64,000 nt of DNA from JAJPKK01 sp963702755 (GTDB lineage Bacteria > Pseudomonadota > Alphaproteobacteria > Rhizobiales > Xanthobacteraceae). Under the pieces are notes generated by a model. The model worked only from the letters and a program-made list of their open reading frames with translations. It had not been told where the DNA came from and did no database searches. How positions within the stretch are numbered: the stretch's first letter is position 1; every line of letters starts with the position of its first letter. This document shows, piece by piece, positions 1-9,734 of the stretch. Location of the stretch: the NCBI GenBank assembly GCA_963702755.1, contig CAVPDZ010000016.1, positions 62,001 through 126,000 of the forward strand. The letters run 5' to 3'. The position numbers and the translations under genes are program-made.

Positions 1-1
1 G

Positions 2-415
2 GCTTACGAGAAGGCCGTTGCTCAATACAGCGAAGCCATTCGCTTGGCGCCCGACGACAGCATTGCCGCGCTGTCGCGCGCGGAGGCCTACTTGCAGCTC
101 GGCCGCTACGCGCAGGCCGTTGCGGATTACGATCGCGCCATCACGCTTGGCGTGCCGAGCAGCATCGACCGGTTCTCCGCTTATTTCGGTCGCGGCTACG
201 CCAGCATCCGCGCGGGCGACTTCGCCGGTGCCATCCGCGATATGACCGCGGCGCTCGGGGTGCGTCCCGGCATCGTCGGCGCGGTGGTGTGGCGCGGCTA
301 CGCGCGCGAGCGGCTCGGCGAGCGCAGTGGCGCGCTCGACGATTACGAGGCGGCGCTGCGGCTCAGCCCCAACGACGACTGGATCCGCTCCAGCGTGCGC
401 CGCATGCGTTCGTGA
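2..415 (+). CDS. TPR-repeat protein, 3' part (5' end outside window)
   Basis: The reading frame is open from the first complete codon at position 2 to a stop at 415, so the gene enters from the left. The visible 137 residues are helical repeats of tetratricopeptide type: a YEKAVAQYSEAIRLAPDD unit, a LGRYAQAVADYDRAI unit, a GDFAGAIRDMTAALGVRP unit and a LGERSGALDDYEAALRLSPND unit. TPR repeats are protein-interaction scaffolds; the partner cannot be read from the sequence. No catalytic motif or membrane segment is visible in this part. It converges on the next gene, with a hairpin between them. Confidence 0.85.
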   Translation, partial: AYEKAVAQYSEAIRLAPDDSIAALSRAEAYLQLGRYAQAVADYDRAITLGVPSSIDRFSAYFGRGYASIRAGDFAGAIRDMTAALGVRPGIVGAVVWRGYARERLGERSGALDDYEAALRLSPNDDWIRSSVRRMRS

Positions 416-442
416 AGTTCACGTCTCATTGAGGCGAAGTGA

Positions 443-474
443 CCTTCACCTCTCCCGCTTGGAGGAGGTGAAGG
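443..474. terminator. Inverted repeat between convergent genes, probable terminator
   Basis: CCTTCACCTC (443-452) and GAGGTGAAGG (465-474) form a perfect 10-bp stem with a 12-nt loop between two convergent stop codons. It could terminate transcription from both sides. There is no long T-run on either side, so the assignment rests on symmetry and position. Confidence 0.45.
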
Positions 475-491
475 GTTGCTTCTCGGCGTCC

Positions 492-2154
492 TCAATCCAG
501 CGGCTCGACCTTCACGATCGAAGCGCCGTGATTGTTGCCGGTCCAGAACGTCACGGGCGTGGTCGAATTGTCGACATACACGCGCCGGATGTTGGTGGAG
601 TGGGGCAGGAGATATTCGACGAACGTGCCGGTCTTGGGATCGAGCCTTGAGACGCGGTCGCTCAACATCGAGCCGGTCCACACTTCGCCGTTCTTGTCGC
701 GCACCGCGTCGTAGGGCTCGGCCCATGCCGTCGGCACCGTCCATTCCTTCACGGTGTCGTTTTTCAGATCGAGCACGCCGACGGCATTGCCGCCGTATTC
801 GGCGTACCAGAGATTGCCCTCACCATCGATCCTGCCGCGGCGCGGCCGCGACATGGTGATCTTGCCCGGATAATAGCCGACGAGCTTGCCGGACTTGTCG
901 ACCTTGCCGACGCCATTGGAGGCGAAGTCGAGGAGATAGAGGTTGTTCTCCGTGTCGACGGGGATGCCGTAGGCCTGGATGCCCTTGCCGGTCTTCGGGT
1001 CCTTGAACGAGCCGAAATTCTCCCACTGGCCGGTCTTGGGATCGAGGCGCAGGACCTGGGCGCGGTCCGAGTTCTTCACCCAGACCTTGCCGTCGACGTC
1101 GGAGAAGTTCGGCGAGACGAAGGCCTGCTGGGTGGCATCGGTCTGCCACTCCTGCGGCACCGACCACGTCTCGAACGTCTCGGTCTTCTTGTTGAAGCGC
1201 GCGACGCCGCCCTGGTACATCAGCGACAGCCAGATGTCGCCGCTCCTGGTCATTTCAAGATCGAGCGTGCCGGTCGGGAAGCCGGTCTTGATGACCGGCA
1301 CCGGATATTGCCAGACCTGGCCCGTCTTCGGGTCCATCTTGCCGAGATACATCTCGCCGAAATGGGAGAACCACACCATGCCGTCGCCATCGAGCACGAC
1401 GTCATGCGGCTGGATCTGTTTGCGCGGCAGATCGTACTCGGTGATGATGACGTGGGTCGCGCGCCCGGTGGGCCGCGGCAGGGTCTTGAGCGGATAGGTC
1501 CAGGTCTCGTCCTCGCTCAGATTGACCGAGGCATAGAATTCGGCGAGCGCGCGCGCATTCGGTCCCTGGCCGACCTGGCGGCGCGCATTGCCGACGAGGC
1601 GCTGCGGGTATTCCGGCGTCGCGCCCGGATAATAGCCCGCCATGCGCTCGAACAGCTGCATGAACTCGTCGGCGCTGTGCTGCGAACGCGCGATGCGGTC
1701 GAGGTCATGGCAGCTGATGCAGCCGAGCGTCAGCTTCTTCTGGTCATCGGTGCCCGGGAAACTTGCCAGCCACTCGGCATTGGTGAGCTGCAGCGGCAGC
1801 TTCTTCGTCGGACGCAACGTGATATCGGCGGTCGTGGCCTTGCCGGCCGCGACCTCGGTGTTCTTCGCACCGTCGAGTTCATAGCCGATGGCGCGAATCG
1901 TCAGGGCGTACTGGCCAGGTTCGAGACGCGCGGCGGGGAAGCTGTAGTGCCCGGTGGCATCGGTGACGACGCTCACGGTGACAGTGCCGCCGGCGCGCTT
2001 GGCGCTGACGACCACGCCTTCCATGTTGCCTTCCTTGGCGGACGAAACCTGGCCGGCAAGCGCGGCCTGCGCTTGGGCCAAGGGCCGCCTCGGGCAAGAC
2101 AAAACAAGAGGCGGCCAAAACGGCCGCGGTCAAAATGGATAAACGGGTGCGCAT
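492..2154 (-). CDS. Secreted Vgb/streptogramin-lyase-like beta-propeller with N-terminal carboxypeptidase-like domain and CxxCH haem motif (one frameshift)
   Basis: About 553 residues once one extra base near 2083-2087 is removed. The ATG at 2154 starts a signal peptide (MRTRLSILTAAVLAASCF, then LPEAALAQAQ). Without the correction the signal and the mature protein lie in different frames. The order is signal peptide; a beta-sandwich of carboxypeptidase regulatory type (about residues 30-110, with GHYSFPAARLEPGQYALTIR); a CISCH motif near residue 145 (DNA about 1707-1721); then repeated propeller blades of virginiamycin B lyase type (for example GDGMVWFSHFGEMYLGKMDP). CxxCH is the covalent haem attachment motif of c-type cytochromes, so a periplasmic redox or substrate-binding role is inferred. 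True streptogramin lyase activity is unlikely to be the function. The substrate is unknown. Confidence 0.75.
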
Positions 2155-2368
2155 GGGGTTCCCTCCAGCTCGTAGGCGTACACCAGGAGCCGCTTCATAT
2201 CGGCGCGGCGGCATTGGCAGGCTGGTTACGCGTGGCCGATTATACTCGGTGAACGGACTTTTTCGAGCATATCCGAACGACCGACCCGATGGAATATTCA
2301 CGGAATATTCCGGAACGCCGCTGATCACTCCGAGGCGATGCTCTGTCAGATCGTCTGGCGGCTCATTG

Positions 2369-2704
2369 TCATTGCCCGTAGCATTGATCGGGCTGCACCG
2401 TCGCGAACAGCGGATAACAAAGGGGACAGGCCCCGAGAAGACCGTTGGTGATACCCTCGAGGCAGTGGGGGCTGTAGTAGACACGGGGCGGACCGTAATA
2501 ACCGTAATGCCGCGGCCAGGCCGCCCTGGCCCTCGCAACTCGCATCCGCCGTGCCGATGAAGCCGAACCGGTTCGGCTTTTGGCACCGCTCTCCGCCATG
2601 CACTTCGGACTGGTGTCGTCGTCCGAGCAGGCGCCGTTGCGGCTCTGAGCATTCGCCGCGACGCTCAGCACCAAGATCGAAGCAAGCGCGATCAAGATAC
2701 GCAT
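2369..2704 (-). CDS. Small secreted hypothetical protein
   Basis: The start at 2704 is chosen because GGGGGAG lies just upstream and the N-terminus is a clean signal peptide (MRILIALASILVLSVAANAQ). The mature part is about 90 residues, rich in Arg, Tyr and Cys (GYYGPPRVYYSP, then CLEGITNGLLGACPLCYP). No enzyme motif is visible. The middle Arg-rich stretch (about 2520-2580) could reflect a frame break, as seen in many neighbouring genes. Function unknown. Confidence 0.55.
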   Translation of the reverse strand: MRILIALASILVLSVAANAQSRNGACSDDDTSPKCMAESGAKSRTGSASSARRMRVARARAAWPRHYGYYGPPRVYYSPHCLEGITNGLLGACPLCYPLFATVQPDQCYGQ

Positions 2705-2936
2705 GTGTCTCCCCCACGGTACCCCGGATCGCAGCAAAGCATTTTATGGCGCGTCCTGAAAGTCCGGCAATCGCGCCATTTGGCGCGGCGCGATCGATGG
2801 GCCGTTGTCCGCGTGATAATGGCGCCGTTGTCCGCGTGAGTGTGGGGCGCTGTGGCGCAAATTGTCCTTGGCCGGAAGTATCAGTAGCGAGGCCTGCGAC
2901 GGGTACTATATGGTTCTGCGTCACAAGGAAACTCGT

Positions 2937-3404
2937 ATGACGGTCAGCCTCAAAGTGAACGGCAAGCGCGTCGGCGTGCCGGCGGAACCGGACACGCCGT
3001 TGCTCTACGTGCTGCGCAACGATCTGGAATTGAACGGCGCCAAGTTCGGCTGCGGCCTCGCGCAGTGCGGCGCCTGCACGGTGCTCGTCGACGGCAAGCC
3101 GGTGCGCTCCTGCATCACCGAGGTCGGGTCGCTGGGCAAGTCCGAGATTACGACGCTCGAGGGTCTCGGTACGATCGAGAAGCCGCATCCGCTGCAGCAG
3201 GCGTTCATGGACGGGCAGGCGGCCCAATGCGGCTACTGCATCAACGGCATGATCATGTCGGCGAAGGCGCTGCTCGATACCAACCCGCATCCGAGCGAAG
3301 CGCAGGTGCGCGAGGGCCTCGCCGGCAATCTCTGCCGCTGCGGCACCCACGGTCGCATCATCCGCGCCGTACTCAAAGCATCTCAGGCCATGGGGAGGAC
3401 GTGA
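2937..3404 (+). CDS. (2Fe-2S) subunit of an isoquinoline 1-oxidoreductase-type molybdenum hydroxylase
   Basis: 155 residues from the ATG at 2937, which has AAGGAA upstream. The N-terminal ferredoxin-type cluster site is GCGLAQCGACTVLVDG plus a later Cys (RSCITEV). The C-terminal helical cluster site is QCGYCINGMIMSA with NLCRCGTHGRI. Both [2Fe-2S] clusters of the xanthine dehydrogenase small subunit are therefore present. The stop overlaps the next gene's ATG (TGATG), so the two subunits are translationally coupled. No FAD subunit is adjacent. That fits the IorAB type, in which electrons leave to a cytochrome or quinone rather than NAD+. Substrate not predictable. Confidence 0.9.
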   Translation: MTVSLKVNGKRVGVPAEPDTPLLYVLRNDLELNGAKFGCGLAQCGACTVLVDGKPVRSCITEVGSLGKSEITTLEGLGTIEKPHPLQQAFMDGQAAQCGYCINGMIMSAKALLDTNPHPSEAQVREGLAGNLCRCGTHGRIIRAVLKASQAMGRT

Positions 3405-5641
3405 TGAACGCGATCATCACACGTCGCCAGTTTGCCGCGGGCGTGGGCGGCCTCGTCATCGCTTTCACGCCTCGATCCGAAGTTTGCGCCGGCGCAAGGC
3501 GCGAAGCTTCCGGGCAGCCTCGCCAACAATCCGATGCTCGACGCCTGGATCCGCATCGAGGCGGACGGCGGCGCAACCGTTTGCACCGGCAAGGTCGAGC
3601 TGGGTCAGGGCATCGTCACGGCGCTCGCGCAGATCGCAGCGGAAGAGCTCGACCTGCCGCTTGCGCGCGTGCGCATGATCTCCGGTGACACCGAGAAGAC
3701 GCCCAATGAGGGGATCACCTCCGGCAGCCAGTCGATCGAATACGGCGGGGTCGCGCTACGTCTTGCCGGCGCCGACGCCCGCGCGGTGCTGGTCGACGCG
3801 GCGGCGAAGCGTCTCGGCGTCGATAGCGGCAAGCTGACGGTGTCGGACGGGGTCATCATCGCGCCGGATGGCCGCAAAGTGACCTATGGCGAGCTTGCCG
3901 GCAGCATCAACCTGCATCGCGAGGTCGATGCCAACGTCAAACCGAAGTCGCCGGCCGCTCATCGGATCGTCGGCCAACCGATCGCGCGCTTTGACATCCC
4001 GCGCAAGGTGACGGGCGGCGCCGCCTACGTGCAGGATCTGCGGCTGCCGGGCATGCTCCATGGCCGCGTCGTGCGCCCGCCGAATTATGGGGCGAAACTC
4101 GCCTCGATCGACGAAGCCGCGATCAAAGCGATGCCCGGCGTTGTCGCCATCGTGCGCGACGGCAGCTTCCTCGGCGTCATCGCCGAGCGGGAAGAGCAGG
4201 CGATCAAGGCAAGCGTCGCGCTTGGCAGGAGCGCCAAGTGGACGCCGGGCCCGGCACTGCCTGACCAGGCCTCGATCTACGATCACCTGCTGGCTCTGCC
4301 TGACGACCCGCACGTCATCAGCGACAAGCAGGCACCGCCGCCCGACGGCGCGCAAGGGGCGTCCAGGGGCGTCAAGATCATCGAGGCGACCTACCGCAAG
4401 CCGTACATGGCTCATGCCTCCATCGGCCCGTCCTGCGCGGTCGCCCAGTTCCGCGACGGCAAGATGACGGTCTGGAACCACAGCCAGGGTGTGTTCCCGC
4501 TGCGCGGCAATCTCGTCATGGCGCTGAAGCTGCCGCCGGAGAAGATCCACTGCATCCACAACGAGGGCTCCGGCTGTTACGGCCACAACGGCGCCGATGA
4601 CGTCGCTCTCGACGCGGCGCTGCTCGCGCGCGGCGCTCCCGACGGCCGGCCGGTGCGCTTGCAATGGATGCGCGGCGACGAGTTCGGTTGGGAGCCGTTC
4701 GGGCCCGCCATGGTGATGAAGGCGAAGGCCGCGCTCGCGGCTGACGGCCGCATCGCTGACTGGAATTACGATGTGTGGACCAATACCCACTCGACGCGGC
4801 CGAGCGAGCCCGGCGGCGACAATCTGCTCGGCGAGCTGGTACCTCGCCGAGCCGCAGCAGCCGGCGCCGCCCCACATCCTGCCGCAGCCGGCCGGCGGCG
4901 GCGACCGCAACGCGGTCCCGCTCTACGAGTTTCCGCGCGCAGCGGGTGGTGCATCATTTCATCAAGGCCATGCCGATCCGCGTGTCGGCGCTGCGCACGC
5001 TCGGCGCTTACGCGAACGTGTTCGCGATCGAGTCCTTCATGGACGAACTGGCGCTTGCGGCCGGTGCCGATCCGGTCTCGTTCCGCCTTGCCCACATGAA
5101 GGATCCGCGCGCACGCGCGGTGATCGAGGCGGTCGCGAGAAAGGCGGCCTGGAACCCGCATGCAACGGGCGGCGATGGGCGCGGGCGCGGCATCGGCTTT
5201 GCCAAGTACAAGAACCTCGCGACCTATGTCGCCGTCGTCGCCCAGGTCGAAGTCGATCGCGCGAGCGGCCGCGTCTCGGTGCCGCGCGCATGGGCGGCAG
5301 TCGATTCCGGCCAGATCATCAATCCCGACGGCCTCGCCAATCAGATGGAAGGCGGCATCATCCAGTCGACCAGCTGGACGTTGCACGAGGAGGTCAAGTT
5401 CGACCGCGCAGGCATCACCTCGCGGGACTGGCTTGGCTATCCGATCCTGACCATGCCGGAAGTGCCGAAGGTCGAGGTCGAGCTGATCGACCGCCCCAAC
5501 GAACGGCCGCTCGGCTCCGGCGAAGGCGCGCAGGGGCCGGCCGTCGCCGCCATCGCCAATGCGTTCGCACACGCGACCGGCAAGCGCTTGCGCGACCTGC
5601 CGCTGTCGCCGGAACGCGTCAAGGCGGTGCTCGCAGGGTAG
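3404..5641 (+). CDS. Molybdopterin-binding large subunit, isoquinoline 1-oxidoreductase beta type (three frame breaks)
   Basis: The ATG at 3404 overlaps the stop of the small subunit. The N-terminus MNAIITRRQFAAGVGG has the twin-arginine look of a Tat signal, expected for a folded Mo enzyme exported to the periplasm. Single-base breaks near 3470, 4835 and 4938 each fit one extra base. The corrected protein has about 744 residues. Features are GKVELGQGIVTALAQIAAEE, YIQ-type VQDLRLPGMLHGRVVRPP, GCYGHNGADDVALDAA, the conserved ANVFAIESFMDEL, and a C-terminal GSGEGAQGPAVAAIANA loop where the catalytic Glu of this family lies. Likely hydroxylates an aldehyde or N-heterocycle. It resembles the pair at 11.4-14.0 kb but is clearly diverged from it. 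Confidence 0.85.
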
Positions 5642-5676
5642 GGCGGCGAGACCCGAAGCCATCCCGCCCTGAGATC

Positions 5677-5814
5677 GTAGCCCGGATGAGGGACCGCGTT
5701 TTGCGGTCCCGATATCCGGGGTAGCAGCTGCCGCGTGGAACGGCTTATCCCGGATGTCGCGGAGCCTGTCATCGGGCCCGCCAGAGGCGGGACCCGTTGG
5801 CTCATCCGGGCTAC
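5677..5814. repeat. Palindromic intergenic repeat, family A copy 1
   Basis: Bounded by GTAGCCCGGATGA at the left and TCATCCGGGCTAC at the right, with internal sub-palindromes (ATCCGGG, and GGGCCCGCCAGAGGCGGGACCC). A second copy lies at 14048-14189. Both sit directly behind a large subunit of the isoquinoline-oxidoreductase type. Probably a mobile palindromic unit of REP/BIME type, folding into a cruciform or RNA hairpin. Confidence 0.8.
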
Positions 5815-5824
5815 GGGCACGCGC

Positions 5825-6226
5825 CTACATCAGCCCCGCTTCGCGGACGAGGATGATGATCGATGCGGCGGCCAGCACGAGGATGGTCAGGCCGGCGCCG
5901 GACTGCCGGCCGAAGGTCGGTCCTTCGGCGCTCGACAGGCCCCATGCACTCAGAAGCCGCGCCAGCACCAACACTGCGCCCAGCACGTGGATGATGATCT
6001 TCGACGTGCCCATGGTTTCGGCGAAGCCGATCAACAGCAGCGCAAGCGGCGCATGCTGGGCGAAGTTGGCGTGAGCGCGGATCGCCATGCGCATGGGCGC
6101 ACTACCACCATCGCCGTCATTGATCTTGAGGCCCACGCGATTACGAATGACGTTGACGGTGAGAACCACCGCCAACAATCCGAGGATCGCGCCGTAAAGT
6201 GCGGTGACGATGGGGACCGCGCTCAT
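5825..6226 (-). CDS. MAPEG-family integral membrane protein
   Basis: 133 residues from the ATG at 6226, with four hydrophobic segments (about residues 5-25, 50-70, 73-95 and 110-130). The family signature is the loop RNRVGLKINDGD followed by MRMAIRAHANFAQHAPLALLL, a helix also found in bacterial MAPEG/YecN-like proteins. MAPEG proteins include microsomal glutathione transferases; the bacterial short forms have no proven substrate. The start overlaps the stop of the upstream glyoxalase-fold gene, so both are probably one transcript. Confidence 0.8.
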   Translation of the reverse strand: MSAVPIVTALYGAILGLLAVVLTVNVIRNRVGLKINDGDGGSAPMRMAIRAHANFAQHAPLALLLIGFAETMGTSKIIIHVLGAVLVLARLLSAWGLSSAEGPTFGRQSGAGLTILVLAAASIIILVREAGLM

Positions 6227-6585
6227 GCCGCGCCTCCCTGCCATAGGCCGAGCGTCGCGCCGGTCGGATCGACGATGATCGACAGCCAGCCTGCGCCCAT
6301 GACTTCCATCGGCTCGCGCATCACTTGGGCGCCAAGCTGGCGCGCCTTCTCGGTCGCCGTCTTGATATCGTCGACATTGACATAGGCGAGCCAGGCTGAC
6401 GGCGCACCCTTCACCGGGTGAGGCTGCATGCCGCCTCCGGTGCCTTGGCCGACGTTGATCATGGTGTAGCTGTGGCTGCCCATCGGGACATCTTGCAGCG
6501 TCCAGCCGAACAACGCGCCGTAGAATGATTTCGCTTTCGCGATATCGGAGGTGTTAAGTTCAACATGCACAAAGGGATTTGCCAT
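6223..6585 (-). CDS. VOC (glyoxalase/bleomycin-resistance fold) protein
   Basis: 120 residues from the ATG at 6585 (MANPFVHVELNTSD). One VOC domain is seen: FVHVELNTSDIAKAKSFYG at the start of the first beta-alpha-beta-beta-beta module, and AYVNVDDIKTATEKARQLG opening the second, ending DPTGATLGLWQ. His in the first strand and Glu/Gln positions could bind metal. The substrate of such single-domain members is not predictable. It is divergent from the TetR gene at 6702 and shares its palindrome-bearing intergenic region. Confidence 0.85.
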   Translation of the reverse strand: MANPFVHVELNTSDIAKAKSFYGALFGWTLQDVPMGSHSYTMINVGQGTGGGMQPHPVKGAPSAWLAYVNVDDIKTATEKARQLGAQVMREPMEVMGAGWLSIIVDPTGATLGLWQGGAA

Positions 6586-6634
6586 GGACGTCGCCCTCAA
6601 GGTGAGAATGCACCGCAACACCCTTGGCCGCAGG

Positions 6635-6660
6635 CAAAATATGATCAAGAACATATTTTG
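6635..6660. promoter_or_regulatory. Perfect 9-bp inverted repeat, likely operator of the adjacent TetR regulator
   Basis: CAAAATATG (6635-6643), an 8-nt spacer, then CATATTTTG (6652-6660). It lies in the 116-bp gap between the divergent VOC/MAPEG operon and the TetR gene, in an AT-rich patch of otherwise GC-rich DNA. The geometry suits a dimeric TetR repressor controlling both directions. Confidence 0.65.
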
Positions 6661-6701
6661 AATCGACGTAATACTGCTGTCACTTATTGGAGCAAGCCCC
6701 G

Positions 6702-7334
6702 ATGCCTTACGCCCCCGAGCATCGCGTCGAAACGCGCACTCGCATCCTCGACAGTGCGCGACGACTGTTCAACCGCAACGGACTCACCGCGATCTCGATC
6801 GACGAGATCATGGCGGGCGCGGGCCTGACGCGCGGCGGGTTCTATAGTTATTTCGACAGCAAAGAAGAGCTGTACGCCGAAGCGATCATGCATTTCGTCA
6901 ATGGCGGGCATCACGCTGCGTGGCAACGCAAGGTGCTCGCCGAGCGGCGGGAGGGCCAGGCCATGGCTCGCGCGATCGTCGATGCGTATCTCTCCCGCGC
7001 GCATCTTGATGACGTCGAGGGCAGCTGCCCCATCATCGGCCTTGCGACCGATGTGGCGCGCAGCGGTGAAGCTGCCAAGCGCGCTTATCGCCAAGTGATG
7101 GAAATGATGACGGGGGTCTTCGCCGCCAACCTGGGTCCGTTCGAGGAGAGCGAAACCGAGGACGGCAGCAACGGCAACGATCGACAACGTGCTCTCGCCG
7201 TTGTCGCTCTGTGTGTCGGTGGCATGGTGCTCGCCCGCGCCGTGGACGATGAAGGCGCAGCCGACGAACTGTGCACGGCAGCCCATCGCTACGCGGTTGC
7301 TCTGGCGGGATGGGATGAGGGGCGCGGCGCATGA
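6702..7334 (+). CDS. TetR/AcrR-family transcriptional regulator
   Basis: 210 residues from the ATG at 6702; GGAG at 6689-6692 supports this start over a TTG five codons upstream. The N-terminal helix-turn-helix reads TRTRILDSARRLFNRNGLTAISIDEIMAGAGLTRG in pieces, with the recognition helix followed by GFYSYFDSKEELYAEAI. The C-terminal ligand domain includes GCPI-like EGSCPIIGLATDVARS, common in regulators of small-molecule stress operons. It is divergent from the VOC/MAPEG pair and overlaps the following TctC gene by 4 bp (ATGA). The ligand is unknown. Confidence 0.9.
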   Translation: MPYAPEHRVETRTRILDSARRLFNRNGLTAISIDEIMAGAGLTRGGFYSYFDSKEELYAEAIMHFVNGGHHAAWQRKVLAERREGQAMARAIVDAYLSRAHLDDVEGSCPIIGLATDVARSGEAAKRAYRQVMEMMTGVFAANLGPFEESETEDGSNGNDRQRALAVVALCVGGMVLARAVDDEGAADELCTAAHRYAVALAGWDEGRGA

Positions 7335-8336
7335 CCGTTAAGCTAAGTCGGGGCCTCAACCGAGTTTGTGCAAGCTGGCTGCTTGGCTTGGCGTGGGCTA
7401 GCGCTCTTCGTCACCGGGAACGCGCCGGCGCGCGCGCAGGATTATCCGACGCGACCGGTGCGGATCGTGCTGCCGTTCGCCGCGGGCGGGACGGCCGACA
7501 TCACCACGCGGTTGATCGGGGAAAAGCTCGGCGAGCATTTCAAGGAGCGATTCGTCATCGACAACCAGCCGGGCGCCGGCGGCATCTCGGCGGCGCGCTC
7601 GGTGCTGTCGGCGCCTGCCGACGGCTACACGCTTGCGGTCTTCACCAACGGCACGGCCATCAGCGTGCCGCTGTTCAAGAACCTGCCGTTCGATCCGATC
7701 AAGGATTTCACGCCGATCTCCGCGGTGAGCGTTTTCGACCTTACCTTGACGACGAGTGCGGCCGGGCCGTTTGCGACGCTGGGCGATTTCCTCAAGGAGG
7801 CACGGGCAAAGCCCGGCCAGCTCAATATCGGCACCGTCAACGTGGGCAGCACTCAGAATCTCGGTGCCGAGCTGTTGCGCTCGAGTGCGAAGATCGAGGT
7901 CACTCTCATTCCGTATCGCACCACGCCGGACGTGGTCGTGGCGCTGTTGCGCAATGATATCCAGCTCGCCGTCGAATATTACGCGACCATGAAGGCGGCG
8001 ATCGACGACGGCAAGATGCATCTCGTCGCGACGTCCGCCGAGCGCCGGGCGGTGTTCTCGCCCAACGTGCCGACCGTCGCCGAAGCGGGCGTGCCGGGTT
8101 ACGAAGTACGATCGTGGAACGCGCTGTTTGCCAAGGCCGGCACGCCGCCGGACATCATCGCCAAACTCAATGCCGCGGTGCGCGCGGTGGTGGCGTTGCC
8201 TGACATCAAGCAGCGCATGTTCGATCTCGGCCTCGAGGCGCAGGCGGGCTCGCCGGAGGAGATGGCGGCACGGTTGAAGGCCGACATCGCCAAGTGGGCG
8301 AAAGTGATCGACGACGCGCATATCCCGAAGCTGTGA
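7331..8336 (+). CDS. TctC/Bug-family periplasmic substrate-binding protein (one frameshift in signal peptide)
   Basis: The ATG at 7331 overlaps the TetR stop. One extra base near 7395 splits the signal peptide (MTVKLSRGLNRVCASWLL..., then LALFVTGNAPARAQ) from the mature protein. The mature part begins YPTRPVRIVLPFAAGG and has GEHFKERFVIDNQPGAGG and PVFSPNVPTVAEAGVPGYE, all typical of tripartite tricarboxylate transporter binding proteins. Such proteins bind carboxylates in the periplasm. No TctA/TctB membrane subunits are nearby, so it is an orphan, as is common in this family. Confidence 0.88.
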
Positions 8337-8405
8337 CCGAGGCGGCAGGCGAGCGCTGGCCGGGCTTGCCATTGTGCCTGTTCCCCAGCGGGGAGGCGGC
8401 TCACG

Positions 8406-9734
8406 ATGAACCGGCGACTCGCCGTTTTGATTGCGTCGGCGACGTACGCCTTGCGCGGCGGGTTTCTAGTCCGTCCTCTCCTCATCGCGGTGGCGCTCGG
8501 GCTTGCGGGAGCCGTGTTTTCCTCAGTGGAAGAGGCGTTTCCGGTCATCAGTGCCGGCGTGCCCGAAATTCTGTTCCCCTCGCACCAGGACCCTCAGGCA
8601 GCGCAAGCGATCCTCTCAGGCATCGCCACGTCGATCATGACGGTGGTGTCGATTGTCTTCGCAATCCTGCTGATGACGCTCACGCTTGCTTCGACGCAGT
8701 TTTCGCCCCGGATTCTGATCAGCTTCGTGCGCGATCGCAGCACGCAATGGACGCTCGGCGTGTTTCTTGGCACGTTCTCTTATTGCATCGGCGCGCTGCC
8801 GGCGGTCCGCTCGATTCCGCAGCCGTTCGTGCCGGTGGCAACGATCACCGGCGCCATGCTGCTGGCTTTGGGGTGCGTCGCGTGGCTGGTGTTCTTCATC
8901 AACCACATTTCCCATTCGATCAGCGTCAATCATATCGTCGATCGGATCGCGCGAGAGACCGAACTGATCATCGACGACGTGATGCCGAGGCGGCGCGGCA
9001 CATTTGAGATTGCGGAGCCGGTGCCGGAATTTTCGCTTGAGGGCGAAGTCGCAATTCTAAGCGAGACCTCCGGGTACATCCGCTTTGTCGATATCGATTC
9101 TCTCCTCGCACTCGCCAAGGCCTATCACGTCCGGATCCGCCTGCTGCGGCGGGTCGGCCACTTCGTTCCGGAAGGCGTCCCGCTCATGAAGGTGACGCAC
9201 GGCGATCGCATATCGCCGGAGCGAAAGGCAGAACTGCTTGCCGCGTTCGACATCGGTCCTGCGCGCACGATGCAGCAGGACGTCGAGTTCGGCATCATTC
9301 AGATCGTCGACATCGCGCTGCGCGCGATCTCGCCGGCAGTCAACGATCCGAGCACCGCGATCAGCTGCATCGACCAGTTGAGCCGCATTCTGATTCGCTG
9401 GATCAACCGAATTCCCCCGCCGTCCTTCTTCTATGATCCGCCGCATGTGCTGCGGCTCGTCGTTCCATGGATCGATTTCAACGGGTTGCTCGACACGGCG
9501 TTCGAGCAGATCCGTCATTATGCAGCCTCGGACGTCGCCGTGAGCCTGCGCCTGTTGCGTGCGTTCAATGACATTGCGGGTTCGATACCCGATCCCAAGC
9601 TTCGCAGCATCGTCATCGAACGTGCAGGGCGGGTCGTCGTAAGCTGCATCGATCATCTTCCGGAGACTGACCTCATCAAATTGCGTGAGCGCATGGCGAG
9701 GCTCAAGTCCGCAGGTGGTGACGAGACTGTTTGA
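8406..9734 (+). CDS. DUF2254 integral membrane protein
   Basis: 442 residues. Four N-terminal membrane segments are seen (about 20-41, 72-98, 116-134 and 141-165). A soluble region follows with LASTQFSPRILISFVRD just after helix 2, and VEFGIIQIVDIALRAISPAVNDP with TAISCIDQLSRIL in the C-terminal half. These are the conserved stretches of DUF2254, a family of predicted membrane proteins with no established function. It follows the TctC gene on the same strand after a 69-bp gap, so cotranscription is possible. Confidence 0.85.
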   Translation: MNRRLAVLIASATYALRGGFLVRPLLIAVALGLAGAVFSSVEEAFPVISAGVPEILFPSHQDPQAAQAILSGIATSIMTVVSIVFAILLMTLTLASTQFSPRILISFVRDRSTQWTLGVFLGTFSYCIGALPAVRSIPQPFVPVATITGAMLLALGCVAWLVFFINHISHSISVNHIVDRIARETELIIDDVMPRRRGTFEIAEPVPEFSLEGEVAILSETSGYIRFVDIDSLLALAKAYHVRIRLLRRVGHFVPEGVPLMKVTHGDRISPERKAELLAAFDIGPARTMQQDVEFGIIQIVDIALRAISPAVNDPSTAISCIDQLSRILIRWINRIPPPSFFYDPPHVLRLVVPWIDFNGLLDTAFEQIRHYAASDVAVSLRLLRAFNDIAGSIPDPKLRSIVIERAGRVVVSCIDHLPETDLIKLRERMARLKSAGGDETV

